NCBI GenBank assembly: GCA_028289445.1
Contig: JANQPO010000023.1
Span: 1 to 64,000, forward strand
Direction: 5' to 3'
Source of the DNA: Tepidamorphaceae bacterium
Lineage (GTDB): Bacteria; Pseudomonadota; Alphaproteobacteria; Rhizobiales; JAKSCL01
Length of the DNA: 64,000 bases
Shown here piece by piece: positions 27,104 through 36,677 of the stretch (the stretch's first letter is position 1; the number at the start of each line of letters is the position of its first letter). The position numbers and the translations under genes are program-made. The notes under the pieces were generated by a model. It was not told the DNA's origin, ran no database searches, and saw nothing but the letters and a program-made list of their open reading frames with translations.

Positions 27104-27268
27104 ATGGATCGCGTTTTCTTCCTGATTGCCGCGCTTGTTGCGCTGGTGACGGTTTTCGTTATCGGCCGACCGGTGTTCTTGATCGCAGCGCTTTGGTGGG
27201 TGCTCTTGCTCGTCTTTGCGAGCGGGCTGTGGATCGGTTGGCGCGCTGAAACGCGCGACTCGTCATGA
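27104..27268 (+). CDS. 54-residue small membrane protein
   Basis: Short gene starting one base after the OmpA-family stop, with CAGGAGGAG just upstream, so translation is probably coupled. The peptide has two hydrophobic helices, FFLIAALVALVTVFVIG and FLIAALWWVLLLVFASGLWI, joined by RPV, and a charged tail RAETRDSS. It is well below normal gene-caller size limits in some pipelines. I know no family for it; the operon position points to a role with the OmpA-like protein in the envelope. Confidence 0.72.
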   Translation: MDRVFFLIAALVALVTVFVIGRPVFLIAALWWVLLLVFASGLWIGWRAETRDSS

Positions 27269-27281
27269 GAGATATGGCGCG

Positions 27282-28286
27282 ATGATCTACGAGATCCTGC
27301 AATCGTTCCTCCTGGTCTGCGCGGCATTTTTTCTGGGCCTTGCCATCGGCCCCTCGCTGGCCGCTGTCGGCTGGCCGCTTGATCTGATAACTGCGAAGAA
27401 ACCGATCAAGGCAACGCCCGCGCATGTCGATCCGGCTGTGTTGGCGGATCGGTTGCGGTCTTCGCCCGGCGCGGAGGTCAATACGCCCGTGGCTCCTTCC
27501 GTCGTGGCGACAGCACCGGAGCCTTCCAAGCCCGATGAAGAAGAAGCGCACGAAGAGCCTGAAATGCGACCTGGGCTGGTGATTAAGGCGCCACCCGAAC
27601 CGGTTGCCAAGTTCCAGCCCGTTGTCGAGCCGAAACCCGATGCCGAGCCTGCGCCGCAGCAGGCGGCCGAACCGCCAACCGAGCCCTTTGCCGAACCCAC
27701 CATATCGAAGCCTGACGACACCTACGTGTCCACAGGCTCCGGCGTTGTGCCGGAGGACGAGCGGGATCCAATAGCGCGCCTCCAGGCCGCAGTTTCGGGA
27801 ATCTTCGCCGAGTTTCGCCCGCCGCCTGACGATGACCAAGAAGACGAGACGCCGGAAGACGACTCAGTGTCATCTGATGAGCAGGTCATGGAACATCGGG
27901 ATGAGGCGAGTGCGGCTGAAGAACAGACCCCGGAGCCTGAGCCGGCCGCACCGACAGCGCCACCGCCACCTGACGCGGCGCGTGCGTCGATCGCAGACCA
28001 GCATGGAACGAGACCGCCGGCAATCGAGCCACCTGACCGCGAGCAGGCCGACGACTTGCGACGGGTCAAGGGGATCGGGCCGCGCTATCAGGCGACGTTG
28101 AAATCTCTCGGCATTCACCAGTTCATGCAGATCGCCGCATGGACGCCCGACGAAGTCGCCTGGATCAGCTACTACCTGACCGGGTCGGACCGCCTTAAGC
28201 GCGAGGTCTGGGTTTCGCAGGCAAAGATCCTTGCTGTCGGCAGCAAGGCGGCTTGGTCAATCCGCACCAGTGACAAGCGGAAATAA
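27282..28286 (+). CDS. membrane-anchored helix-hairpin-helix domain protein
   Basis: 334 residues from ATG 27282, 13 bases after the small membrane gene. A single N-terminal membrane helix (ILQSFLLVCAAFFLGLAIG) is followed by a long Pro/Glu/Ala-rich linker (about 45-265). The C-terminal helix-hairpin-helix-like domain reads DDLRRVKGIGPRYQATLKSL and then HQFMQIAAWTPDEVAWI. This type of domain is found in several Rhizobiales proteins, including extensions of NuoE-like proteins. Its role on the end of a membrane-tethered linker is unknown. Convergent with cysNC, 10 bases apart. Confidence 0.8.
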   Translation: MIYEILQSFLLVCAAFFLGLAIGPSLAAVGWPLDLITAKKPIKATPAHVDPAVLADRLRSSPGAEVNTPVAPSVVATAPEPSKPDEEEAHEEPEMRPGLVIKAPPEPVAKFQPVVEPKPDAEPAPQQAAEPPTEPFAEPTISKPDDTYVSTGSGVVPEDERDPIARLQAAVSGIFAEFRPPPDDDQEDETPEDDSVSSDEQVMEHRDEASAAEEQTPEPEPAAPTAPPPPDAARASIADQHGTRPPAIEPPDREQADDLRRVKGIGPRYQATLKSLGIHQFMQIAAWTPDEVAWISYYLTGSDRLKREVWVSQAKILAVGSKAAWSIRTSDKRK

Positions 28287-28296
28287 GCTCGCGCGG

Positions 28297-30192
28297 CTAT
28301 CCAAGGTAACCTGTTTCTCGCAACTGGCGAACGATCGCGTCCGCATGGCTTTCGGGATCGGCATCGACGGTGTCGATGTGGATGTCAGCGTTCTCGGGCG
28401 CTTCGTAGGGCGACGAGATGCCGGTGAAGTTGGCGATCTCGCCAGCGCGGGCACGTTTGTAGAGACCTTTCGGGTCGCGCTGTTCGCAGACTTCAAGCGG
28501 TGTGTCGATAAAGACTTCGAGGAACTCGTCGTCGGCGACGATCTCGCGGGCCAGCCGCCGCTCCGCCTTGAACGGCGAGATGAAGGCCGTCAGCACAATC
28601 AGACCGGCGTCGACCATCAGTTTCGCCACTTCGCCGACGCGCCGGATGTTCTCCACGCGGTCGGCTTCGGTGAAGCCAAGATCGCGGTTGAGACCGTGGC
28701 GCACATTGTCGCCGTCCAGCGTGTAGGTGTGATGGCCGAGTGCGTGGAGCTTTTGCTCGACAAGATTTGCGATGGTGGACTTGCCGGAGCCCGAAAGGCC
28801 GGTGAACCACAGAATGACTGGCTTCTGCGCCTTGGCTTTGGCGCGGGCCGATTTCGAGATGTCGAGGGCTTGCAAGTGGATGTTGGTCGCCCGGCGTAGG
28901 CCGAACCGGATCATGCCGGCGGCAACCGTTGCGTTGGTCAGCCGGTCGATCAGGATAAAGGACCCCGTGGCGCGATTGTCGTCATAAGGATCGAACGCGA
29001 TCGGTGCCGACAGGCTGAGATTGCAGAAGCCGATCTCGTTGAGATTGAGCTCCTTAGCAGCCAGATGGGCAAGCGTGTTCACATCGACGGCGTGCTTCAA
29101 TTCGGTGACCTGGGCGGTGACGGTGCGCGTGCCGGCCTTTAGTACATAGGGCCGGCCCGGCAGCAGCGGGTCCTCGGCCATCCAGATGACATGCGCGGCG
29201 AATTGATCCGTGACTTCGGGCCGGTCATCCGCCGGCGCCAGCACGTCGCCGCGACTGATGTCGATTTCGTCTGTAAGCGCAAGGGTCACGGCATCGCCGG
29301 CGTTCGCCGCGTCAAGGGACCCGTCCATCGTGACAATGTTCTTGACCGCGGTCGCCTGGCCGGACCTGGCGTTGACGATCCGGTCGCCCGGCTGAATCCT
29401 ACCGCTTGCGACCGTTCCGGAAAAACCGCGAAAGTCGAGGTCGGGCCGGTTGACCCATTGAACCGACATGCGAAAGGGCGCGCTCAGGCGCCGATTGCCG
29501 ACCGGGACCGTTTCCAGATGATCGAGGAGAGATGGGCCGTTAAACCATGGCGTGCGGTCGCTTTTCGCCGTCACGTTGTCGCCGAACCGCGCCGAAATCG
29601 GAATCGCCCGGACGGCCTCAAAGCCAAGGTCCTCGGCGAACGCGCGGTAGTCAGCGACGATGGTATCGAAGACCGCCTCGTCAAAGTCCACCAAATCGAT
29701 CTTGTTGACTGCCACGACGACGTTTTGGATGCCCAAAAGCGAGCAGATGTAGGAATGGCGCTTGGTTTGCGGGAGCACGCCTTGCCGCGCATCGATCAGG
29801 ATGATGGCGAGATCGGCGGTCGATGCGCCGGTCGCCATGTTGCGAGTGTATTGTTCGTGGCCCGGCGTATCGGCGACGATGAACTTGCGTCGGTCGGTGG
29901 TGAAAAAACGATAGGCGACGTCGATCGTGATGCCCTGCTCGCGCTCCGCTTCAAGACCGTCGACAAGGAGCGCGAAGTCAATATCGTCGCCGACTGTGCC
30001 GAACTTCCGGCTGTCACGCTCCAGCGCTTGAAGCTGATCCTCGAAGATCAGCTTGGTCTCGAACAGAAGCCGACCGATCAACGTCGATTTGCCGTCGTCG
30101 ACCGAGCCGCAGGTGATGAAGCGCAGGAGCGACGTTTGCGACTGCGTGTTGAGGATCTCGGCGAGGTCTTGCGGTTTCAGCGCGGCGGTCAT
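28297..30192 (-). CDS. cysNC: bifunctional sulfate adenylyltransferase subunit 1 / adenylylsulfate kinase
   Basis: 631-residue fusion. The N-terminal CysN GTPase (about 1-430) has G1 [18 protein letters not shown]3 [15 protein letters not shown] and G4 NKID, and drives APS synthesis with CysD. The C-terminal CysC kinase (about 445-631) has P-loop [16 protein letters not shown] and converts APS to PAPS. Such fusions are usual in rhizobia. Its start codon overlaps the cysD stop by one base. Sulfate activation next to the choline-sulfate genes may be coincidence. Confidence 0.97.
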   Translation of the reverse strand: MTAALKPQDLAEILNTQSQTSLLRFITCGSVDDGKSTLIGRLLFETKLIFEDQLQALERDSRKFGTVGDDIDFALLVDGLEAEREQGITIDVAYRFFTTDRRKFIVADTPGHEQYTRNMATGASTADLAIILIDARQGVLPQTKRHSYICSLLGIQNVVVAVNKIDLVDFDEAVFDTIVADYRAFAEDLGFEAVRAIPISARFGDNVTAKSDRTPWFNGPSLLDHLETVPVGNRRLSAPFRMSVQWVNRPDLDFRGFSGTVASGRIQPGDRIVNARSGQATAVKNIVTMDGSLDAANAGDAVTLALTDEIDISRGDVLAPADDRPEVTDQFAAHVIWMAEDPLLPGRPYVLKAGTRTVTAQVTELKHAVDVNTLAHLAAKELNLNEIGFCNLSLSAPIAFDPYDDNRATGSFILIDRLTNATVAAGMIRFGLRRATNIHLQALDISKSARAKAKAQKPVILWFTGLSGSGKSTIANLVEQKLHALGHHTYTLDGDNVRHGLNRDLGFTEADRVENIRRVGEVAKLMVDAGLIVLTAFISPFKAERRLAREIVADDEFLEVFIDTPLEVCEQRDPKGLYKRARAGEIANFTGISSPYEAPENADIHIDTVDADPESHADAIVRQLRETGYLG

Positions 30193-31100
30193 CAGAAATA
30201 GCCCTCGCGCTTCTTCTTTTCCATTGAGCCGGCCTCGTCATGGTCGATCAGCCGCCCGTGGCGCTCCGATGTCTGGGCAATCAGCATTTCCGACACAATG
30301 GCTTCCAGCGTGTCGGCGGTCGATTCAATCGCGCCCGTCAGCGGATAGCAGCCAAGCGTGCGGAAGCGCACCATGCGATCCTCGGCCGTTTCGCCCTCGG
30401 CCAGTTTCATTCGGTCGTCGTCGACCATGATCAGCATGCCATCGCGCTCGACCACCGGCCGTTTGGCGGCGAAGTAGAGCGGTACGATCTCGATCTTCTC
30501 CAACAGGATGTACTGCCAGATGTCGAGTTCGGTCCAGTTGGAGAGTGGAAACACGCGGATCGATTCGCCCGGTTTGATCCTGGTGTTGTAGAGGTTCCAA
30601 AGCTCCGGGCGCTGGGTCTTTGGGTCCCAGCCGTGGTTCTTCGTGCGGAACGAGAAGACGCGCTCCTTGGCGCGGGATTTCTCTTCGTCGCGTCGCGCGC
30701 CACCGAAGGCCGCGTCAAAGCCATGCGCGTCGAGGGCCTGTTTCAACGCCTCCGTCTTCATCACCTGAGTGTGGTGACTGGACCCGTGATCGAACGGGTT
30801 GATGCCTGCGGCGACACCCTCTTGATTGGTGTGCACGATGAGATCCAGGCCGAGTTCCGCCGCCTTGCGGTCACGGAAAGCAATCATCTCGCGGAATTTC
30901 CACGTCGTGTCGACATGGAGCAGCGGGAAGGGCGGTTTCGACGGATAAAACGCCTTTAGCGCCACATGCAGCATGACGGCAGAGTCCTTGCCGATCGAAT
31001 AGAGCATGACCGGCTTTTCGAACTCGGCGGCGACTTCGCGGATGATGTGGATCGATTCCGCTTCGAGGCGTTTGAGATGGCTGGCGCGATCGCTGGACAC
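30192..31100 (-). CDS. cysD: sulfate adenylyltransferase subunit 2
   Basis: ATP-binding PP-loop subunit of ATP sulfurylase, 302 residues. Motifs: N-terminal [20 protein letters not shown], the PP-loop [15 protein letters not shown], and [20 protein letters not shown]. Works with CysN, whose gene starts within the cysD stop. No cysH or sulfite reductase gene is adjacent; they must be elsewhere. Confidence 0.97.
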   Translation of the reverse strand: MSSDRASHLKRLEAESIHIIREVAAEFEKPVMLYSIGKDSAVMLHVALKAFYPSKPPFPLLHVDTTWKFREMIAFRDRKAAELGLDLIVHTNQEGVAAGINPFDHGSSHHTQVMKTEALKQALDAHGFDAAFGGARRDEEKSRAKERVFSFRTKNHGWDPKTQRPELWNLYNTRIKPGESIRVFPLSNWTELDIWQYILLEKIEIVPLYFAAKRPVVERDGMLIMVDDDRMKLAEGETAEDRMVRFRTLGCYPLTGAIESTADTLEAIVSEMLIAQTSERHGRLIDHDEAGSMEKKKREGYF

Positions 31101-31233
31101 GGCGGGTCTTTACTCTTTGTCTCGGCACTCGACCGTTGACTTATGGTGCGGCGCAAAAAGGCACAAGGCAAAAGGGCTGTTAGAGGCAACATTACCATCA
31201 CCGCCGCCAGAAACGGGAAAAATTCCGTTATGC

Positions 31234-32886
31234 TCAGCGTTGGGCGGATTGCCAGTCCGGGTGAATCCAGGGCTTGAGATTGGATGCGGGTAGCGGCGAG
31301 CGTCCAAGGATAAAATCCGACGCTTTTTCGCCGGCCATGATCGACGGCGCGTTGAGATTGCCGTTTGTGATCGTCGGGAAGATCGACGAATCGGCAACGC
31401 GCAGGCCCTCCACGCCGATCACTTGGCAGTCGGGGTCGACGACGGCGCGCGGATCATCGGCCGCACCCATGCGACAGGTGCCACAGGGGTGATAGGCACT
31501 TTCCACTTCATCGCGGATGAACTGGTCGAGCGCTTCGTCCGATTGTGCCGTTGCGCCTGGTGTGATTTCAGGTCCGGCGTAGGGCTTGAAAGCGGCCTGT
31601 CCGAAGATTTCCCGCGTCAGTCGGATTGCTTTGCGGAAGTCCGCCCAGTCTTGGGGATCGGACATATAGTTGAATAGGATGCGCGGCGGATCGGTCGGGT
31701 CCGCGGAATTCAGCGTGACCGTGCCGCGCGAGGCGGACCGCATGGGACCGACATGCGCCTGGAAGCCGTGCGCCTTGGCCGGCGCCTTGCCGTCATAGCG
31801 GATGGCGACCGGCAGAAAATGGTATTGGATGTCGGGGTATTTCACGCCGGCTTTGGAGCGGATGAAGGCGGCGGACTCAAAATGGTTCGTTGCGCCGTGC
31901 CCGGTGCCGGTCAAAAGCCATTGCAGGCCGATCAATCCCTTTGAGATCAGGTTGAGGTGTTTGTAGAGCGTGATCGGCTGAAGACACTCCATCTGGATGT
32001 AGAGTTCGAGGTGGTCCTGAAGATTGGCGCCAACGCCGGGCCGGTCGGCAACGACTGGAATGCCGTGGTCCGTCAGTTCATCCGCCGGACCGATGCCAGA
32101 CAACTTCAAGAGTTTGGGCGAGTTGATCGAGGAGGCGGCCAGAACGATCTCCCGGCCGGCGGCAATCGTCTCGACTTGTCCGCCGCGTGAGACCTCGACG
32201 CCGGCTGCCCGGGTGCCGTCGAAGACGATGCGGCGCACGAGGCAGCGCTCAAGCCGGACGTTCGGGCGTTTCAGTGCCGGCTTTAGATAAGCATTCGCCG
32301 CCGACCAGCGCCGGCCGCGATGGACGGTCATTTCCATCGCCCCGAAGCCTTCCTGCTTCTCGCCGTTATAGTCGCCGGTTGTCTCGTAGCCGGCCTGGCG
32401 GCCGGCCTCGACGAAGGCGTGAAACAACGGATTGGTCCGGTGGCCACGGGTGACGTGAAGTGGGCCATCCTTGCCGCGCCAGGCCGCCTCGCCTTCGCTG
32501 CTTGCCTCCATGCGCTGGTAGTACGGAAGGACATGACGGTAGCCCCAACCGGCGGCGCCGTGCTCTTCCCAGGCGTCGAAGTCGCAGGCGTGGCCGCGCA
32601 CATAGACCATGCCGTTGATCGACGACGAGCCGCCGATCACCTTGCCGCGCGGGCAGGCGAGGCGGCGCCCGCCCAGATGCGGTTCCGGCTCGGTGCGGTA
32701 GCCCCAGTCGTAAAGCGGCATGTTCATGGGATAGGACAGGGCTGCCGGCATCTGGATCAGCGGACCGGCGTCGGTCCCGCCGTGTTCGAGCACGAGCACG
32801 GAATGCCGGCCGTCCTCAGACAGGCGATAAGCCATGGCGCAGCCGGCGGAACCGGCGCCAACGATGATGAAATCCGGTTGGCTCAT
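31234..32886 (-). CDS. betA: choline dehydrogenase (GMC oxidoreductase)
   Basis: FAD-dependent oxidation of choline to betaine aldehyde and on to glycine betaine. 550 residues. The N-terminal FAD site is [21 protein letters not shown] signatures are [18 protein letters not shown] and [20 protein letters not shown]; the C-terminal catalytic His region is [12 protein letters not shown], then [16 protein letters not shown]. It is read after betC in the order betI, betC, small ORF, betA. No betaine-aldehyde dehydrogenase (betB) lies between, so BetA may do both steps or betB is elsewhere. Confidence 0.94.
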   Translation of the reverse strand: MSQPDFIIVGAGSAGCAMAYRLSEDGRHSVLVLEHGGTDAGPLIQMPAALSYPMNMPLYDWGYRTEPEPHLGGRRLACPRGKVIGGSSSINGMVYVRGHACDFDAWEEHGAAGWGYRHVLPYYQRMEASSEGEAAWRGKDGPLHVTRGHRTNPLFHAFVEAGRQAGYETTGDYNGEKQEGFGAMEMTVHRGRRWSAANAYLKPALKRPNVRLERCLVRRIVFDGTRAAGVEVSRGGQVETIAAGREIVLAASSINSPKLLKLSGIGPADELTDHGIPVVADRPGVGANLQDHLELYIQMECLQPITLYKHLNLISKGLIGLQWLLTGTGHGATNHFESAAFIRSKAGVKYPDIQYHFLPVAIRYDGKAPAKAHGFQAHVGPMRSASRGTVTLNSADPTDPPRILFNYMSDPQDWADFRKAIRLTREIFGQAAFKPYAGPEITPGATAQSDEALDQFIRDEVESAYHPCGTCRMGAADDPRAVVDPDCQVIGVEGLRVADSSIFPTITNGNLNAPSIMAGEKASDFILGRSPLPASNLKPWIHPDWQSAQR

Positions 32887-32954
32887 TCAGGCCTCAGGAT
32901 GAGATAGTCGGCCATGATGTGTTCGCCGGTAAGTTGGCCGTCGACTGCCGGCAT
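32883..32954 (-). CDS. 23-codon ORF coupled between betC and betA
   Basis: ATG at 32954 overlaps the betC TGA (TGATG), and its own TGA at 32885-32883 overlaps the betA ATG (ATGA). The peptide begins [14 protein letters not shown] and ends ADYLILRPE. Overlap at both ends suggests it is translated in passing or carries ribosomes from betC to betA. In Sinorhizobium meliloti betB sits at this place, so it may be a deletion scar, though I do not recognise betB residues in it. Confidence 0.45.
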   Translation of the reverse strand: MPAVDGQLTGEHIMADYLILRPE

Positions 32955-34468
32955 CAGTCGCCTCTTGGAAAGCGCGTGCTTTCTTCCAGATCGTTCAGGT
33001 CCAGATGATTGCGCATATAGCGTTCCGAGGCGCGCCGCAGCGGCTGGAAGTCCCAGGGGTAGTACGCACCGTTGCGCAGCGCCTCGTAGGCGATATGGCG
33101 GCGCGCCTGACTTTGGCGCACGGCATCGTCAAAGGTGGCAAGGTTCCAGCGTCGATGCACTTCGTTTGTGAACATCGTGACGGTTTCGGCGTGCGCTGGA
33201 TCGGCGGCGAGATTGGTTCGTTCGGATGGATCGGCATCGAGGTCGAAGAGCTGTGGCGGATCGACCGCGCAGTGGTTGAACTTCCATCGCCCTTGCCGGA
33301 TGGAGACCATCGGCGCGACGGACCCCTCGGCGGCGTACTCCATCAACACGGGCGTTTCGCGTCGGCTGCCTTCGATGAAGGGCAGGAGCGTCTCGCCATC
33401 GGTCCAGTGGGCGACGGACGACATATCGGCTCCCGCGAGATCGGCCAGGGTCGGCGTCACATCGATCAGCGAAACGGGGTCCTCGACGAGTCCTGGGCTC
33501 ATGTCCGGTGCGGCGATCATCAGCGGCACACGTGACGATCCCTCAAAGAAGCTCATCTTGAACCACAGACCGCGCTCACCGAGCATGTCGCCATGGTCGG
33601 CGCAAAAGACGACCGCCGTTCGGTCATCGAGCCGGCAGGCGGATAGCGTGTCCAAAAGCGCGCCGATCTTGTCGTCCAGATAACTGATGTTTGCCGCGTA
33701 GGCCCGCCGCGAGCGAGCGATGTCGGCTTCGGCGATAGGATAGTTCTGCCAGTCCGACGCCCGCATCAGGCGCTGGCTATGGGGGTCCTGATCGTCATAG
33801 GCGATGGCGGGCACACGCGGCGCCGGAATGCCGTCTGGATAAAGATCATAGAATGTCCTGCGCGCGACATAGGGGTCGTGCGGATGGGTGAACGAGACCG
33901 TCAGGCAGAAGGGGCGGTCGTCGCCGGCGCGGGCCAGATCGTAAATCTGTTGGATGCCGAAATGCGCGACCTCGTCGTCGTATTCCATCTGATTGGTGAT
34001 CTCGGCGGTGCCGGCACCGGTGACGGAGCCCAGATTGTGATACCACCAGTCGATCCGGTCGTCGGGGCGGGTGTAGTCCGGTGTCCAGCCGAAGTCGGCG
34101 GGGTAGATGTCGGTGGTGAGCCGCGCTTCGAAACCGTGAAGCTGGTCCGGTCCGACGAAGTGCATCTTGCCGGAGAGCGCCGTGCGATAGCCGAGGCGTC
34201 GCAGGTGATGGGCGTAGGTCGGCAAGTCGGATGGAAAGGCAGCCGCGTTGTCGTAGACGCCAGTGCGCGACGGCAGTTGGCCGGTCATGAACGCGGCACG
34301 CGAAGGTGCGCAAAGCGGGCTGGCGTTGTAGCACTTGCCGAAGCGTGCCGACCGTTCCGCTAACGCCGACAGATTCGGGGCATGCAGGAAATCGGCCGGA
34401 CCATCGGGGAAGAACGTGCCCGTCAGTTGGTCCACCATGATGATGAGGATGTTGAGGCGTTGGCTCAC
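32954..34468 (-). CDS. betC: choline-sulfatase
   Basis: Hydrolyses choline-O-sulfate to choline and sulfate, feeding BetA. 504 residues from GTG at 34468, which overlaps the betI stop by four bases; the frame is open further upstream through betI, but that part is only its antiphase shadow. Sulfatase signs are the N-terminal LNILIIMVDQLTG, the formylglycine motif CAPSR in NASPLCAPSRAAFMTG, and FCADHGDMLGERGLW. Ends with LNDLEESTRFPRGD. Confidence 0.96.
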   Translation of the reverse strand: MSQRLNILIIMVDQLTGTFFPDGPADFLHAPNLSALAERSARFGKCYNASPLCAPSRAAFMTGQLPSRTGVYDNAAAFPSDLPTYAHHLRRLGYRTALSGKMHFVGPDQLHGFEARLTTDIYPADFGWTPDYTRPDDRIDWWYHNLGSVTGAGTAEITNQMEYDDEVAHFGIQQIYDLARAGDDRPFCLTVSFTHPHDPYVARRTFYDLYPDGIPAPRVPAIAYDDQDPHSQRLMRASDWQNYPIAEADIARSRRAYAANISYLDDKIGALLDTLSACRLDDRTAVVFCADHGDMLGERGLWFKMSFFEGSSRVPLMIAAPDMSPGLVEDPVSLIDVTPTLADLAGADMSSVAHWTDGETLLPFIEGSRRETPVLMEYAAEGSVAPMVSIRQGRWKFNHCAVDPPQLFDLDADPSERTNLAADPAHAETVTMFTNEVHRRWNLATFDDAVRQSQARRHIAYEALRNGAYYPWDFQPLRRASERYMRNHLDLNDLEESTRFPRGD

Positions 34469-35061
34469 GATTTGGCTCCCTTGTGGTGTTTCAGCATCGC
34501 CTCGTAGTGATCTTCGACCATAGCGATCGCTGCGTCCGGATAACCCGGACCGTAGCCGAGTGCGGCGCGCAGCCAGATGCCGTCGATCATGGCCGCGATG
34601 CTGTCGGCCATCGACAACGCCGTGTCGCGCGCAATGATGCCACTGAGCGCCGCTGCAAGGTTCGATTTCAGGCGCCGTGCATAGATCTGAAGAAGCTGAC
34701 GCGCCTCCGGATCGGTCTGGGCCTGGTCGTAAAAGGCAAGCCAGGCGGAGATTACCGCCGGGCGGCACTGGTCCGGGCCAAGATTGGCGGCGATGATGGC
34801 GCGCACGCGCTGATCGGGAGTCTTGGCCGCGTGCAGGCCTTCGCGCGCGGCGGCGCCTAGCTCGGTGAGCAGATGCCGCATGGTGGCGACCAGAAGCGCC
34901 TGCTTGCCGCCGAAATAGTGGTGCGCCAGGCCGGCCGAGACGCCCGCGCGCTTGGCGATATCGCCCATGGTCATATGGGCGGCGCCGCGATCGTGAATGG
35001 TGGCGATCACCGCGTCGATCAGATCGCGGCGGCGGACTGGCTCCATTCCCTTCTTCGGCAT
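34465..35061 (-). CDS. betI: TetR-family choline-responsive repressor
   Basis: Represses the bet operon unless choline is present. 198 residues from ATG 35061, chosen since BetI proteins start with MPKxGMEPVRR; an ATG 48 bases upstream is unlikely. HTH region: MTMGDIAKRAGVSAGLAHHY, followed by FGGKQALLVATMRHLL. C-terminal ligand domain with QTDPEARQLLQIYARRLKSN. A perfect palindrome typical of BetI sites lies 33 bases upstream. First gene of the bet operon. Confidence 0.94.
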   Translation of the reverse strand: MPKKGMEPVRRRDLIDAVIATIHDRGAAHMTMGDIAKRAGVSAGLAHHYFGGKQALLVATMRHLLTELGAAAREGLHAAKTPDQRVRAIIAANLGPDQCRPAVISAWLAFYDQAQTDPEARQLLQIYARRLKSNLAAALSGIIARDTALSMADSIAAMIDGIWLRAALGYGPGYPDAAIAMVEDHYEAMLKHHKGAKS

Positions 35062-35093
35062 CGCATCGTCCTCTCCAAGGGGCGACGTTATTT

Positions 35094-35113
35094 TTGATTG
35101 GCTGGCCAATCAA
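35094..35113 (-). promoter_or_regulatory. BetI operator
   Basis: TTGATTGGCTGGCCAATCAA is a perfect inverted repeat (9 + 2 + 9) in an AT-rich setting, close to the known BetI consensus with TTGAxxG and CxxTCAA-like halves. It lies between betI and the divergent choline-binding-protein gene, so it can repress both. Binding is inferred from position and motif. Confidence 0.75.
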
Positions 35114-35197
35114 TAAAAACTTGCGCTCCCACGCGTGGGATGGTTCCATCCGGCAAACGGCGGCGAGCATGCGCCGTCACCTGAGGGGAGGACGATT

Positions 35198-36136
35198 ATG
35201 GTGGTTCGACTGAAGACTTTGGCGGCGACGGCCTTGGTGCTGGGCATGGCCTTACCAGCCTTAGCGGCGGAGCCGGAAAGCTGCGGAACGGTGCGGTTCT
35301 CCGATGTCGGCTGGACCGATATCACCGCGACGACCGCGGCGACGACAACGGTGCTTGAAGCGCTCGGCTATGAGACCGACATCAAGGTGCTGTCCGTGCC
35401 GGTCACCTACACGGCGCTCAAAAACAACGATATCGACATCTTCCTCGGCAACTGGATGCCAACCATGGAGGCCGACATCGCGCCTTATCGGGACGATGGC
35501 TCGGTCGAAACCGTGCGCGTCAACCTGGAGGGCGCGAAGTACACCCTGGCCGTGCCGAAATACACGTATGACGCCGGTCTTCAATCGTTTGCCGATATCG
35601 CCAAGTTTCGCGACGAACTCGATGGCAAGATTTACGGCATCGAGCCCGGCAATGACGGCAACCGTCTGATCCTCGACATGATCGAGGCCGACACGTTCGG
35701 CCTCAAAGGGTTCGAAGTTGTGGAAAGCTCCGAACAGGGGATGCTGGCGCAGGTCGCCCGCGCGGTGAAGGGCGAGGACCACGTCGTGTTCCTCGGCTGG
35801 GAACCGCACCCCATGAACGCCAATTTCGAGATGGCATACCTGTCGGGCGGTGACGACGTCTTCGGTCCCAACTATGGCGGCGCGACCGTCTATACCAATG
35901 TTCGCGCCGGCTATGTCGCCGAGTGCGCGAATGTCGGCAAGTTCCTTGAGAATCTTGAGTTTTCGCTCGCTATGGAAAACGAGATCATGGGCGCCATCTT
36001 GAACGATGGCGAAGACCCGGCCGACGCAGCCAAGGCGTGGCTCTCCGCCAATCAGGGCGTTCTCGATGGTTGGCTCGCCGGCGTCACGACACGTGATGGC
36101 GGCGATGCCATGGCTGCCGTCAAGGGCGCGCTCTAA
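35198..36136 (+). CDS. choX: choline ABC transporter substrate-binding protein
   Basis: Periplasmic binding protein of the OpuAC/ProX type, 312 residues from ATG 35198 (GAGGGGAGGA five bases before). Signal peptide RLKTLAATALVLGMALPALAA with cleavage after ALAA. The ligand pocket elements expected for quaternary amines include Trp in DVGWTDIT, LGNWMPTME and FLGWEPHPMN. Shares the BetI operator with betI. The membrane and ATPase genes (choW, choV) that normally follow are absent here, and a terminator comes next. Confidence 0.92.
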   Translation: MVVRLKTLAATALVLGMALPALAAEPESCGTVRFSDVGWTDITATTAATTTVLEALGYETDIKVLSVPVTYTALKNNDIDIFLGNWMPTMEADIAPYRDDGSVETVRVNLEGAKYTLAVPKYTYDAGLQSFADIAKFRDELDGKIYGIEPGNDGNRLILDMIEADTFGLKGFEVVESSEQGMLAQVARAVKGEDHVVFLGWEPHPMNANFEMAYLSGGDDVFGPNYGGATVYTNVRAGYVAECANVGKFLENLEFSLAMENEIMGAILNDGEDPADAAKAWLSANQGVLDGWLAGVTTRDGGDAMAAVKGAL

Positions 36137-36176
36137 GACAAGAGACGCGACGGGCATCATCCTGTATCGTTCAATG

Positions 36177-36206
36177 GGGCGGCGCTGGCGGTGCCGCCCT
36201 TTTTTT
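36177..36206 (+). terminator. intrinsic terminator after choX
   Basis: Stem GGGCGGC (36177-36183) and GCCGCCC (36193-36199) with a 9-base loop, followed by seven T. It lies 41 bases after the choX stop, confirming choX as a single-gene transcript. Confidence 0.9.
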
Positions 36207-36299
36207 GTCGATCACGAAGTTTTGCCAGTGTCTCGGGCCTCCGTGCTTGCCGCTGGTGGTGAATTGTTCCAGTCTTTCGCGGGGGCGAGGAGGCGGATC

Positions 36300-36677
36300 A
36301 TGCAAGCCATCGAAGACGCCGCCTATATCTCAGTTGGTCGCGGCTGTGGTTTTGCCGGGCTCGCGGTTTTGTGTGTGATGCTCGGCTTGAGCTTTGAGCC
36401 TGTGCTCGCTGCGCAGATCGGCGGCGTGCTGTGCCTTGCCGTTGCGCTCATTCTGCTGGCCTACGCTTACGCCGCCCTGAAGCGGAACTATAAGTACACG
36501 GAGTTGTGGCTGATCCTGCCGAAGGACCATCGTCCGCCCGAAGGCATCGCGCAAAAGGTGATCGGCGGTGCGCTGCGCGAAACCTATCTCTGGTTTGCTC
36601 GACAGGCCCTGCTCTTCGCGATGGGTCTGCTTGCCGCGTCCTTGACCTTGAGTCTTTTCCTGGGCGTTCCGTCTTAG
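36300..36677 (+). CDS. small membrane protein of unknown function
   Basis: 125 residues from ATG 36300 with GAGGAGG eight bases upstream. Three hydrophobic segments: about 13-31 (GFAGLAVLCVMLGLSFEPVL), 38-60 and 100-122 (ALLFAMGLLAASLTLSLFLG), with a basic and aromatic loop KRNYKYTELWLILPKDHRPP between. No family recognised. Its last four bases overlap the convergent SRPBCC gene. Confidence 0.75.
   Translation: MQAIEDAAYISVGRGCGFAGLAVLCVMLGLSFEPVLAAQIGGVLCLAVALILLAYAYAALKRNYKYTELWLILPKDHRPPEGIAQKVIGGALRETYLWFARQALLFAMGLLAASLTLSLFLGVPS

Noticed and set aside
29191..30201. 336-codon plus-strand ORF across cysNC
   Set aside because: Antisense to a gene with all GTPase motifs; no protein family seen.
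31211..31232. Weak inverted repeat after betA (AACGG...CCGTT)
   Set aside because: Only five paired bases and no T run in the direction of transcription; not enough for a terminator call.
34469..35170. N-terminal extension of the betC frame by more than 230 codons
   Set aside because: The extension is Arg/Ser-rich, covers betI in another frame, and choline-sulfatases start at the GTG used here.
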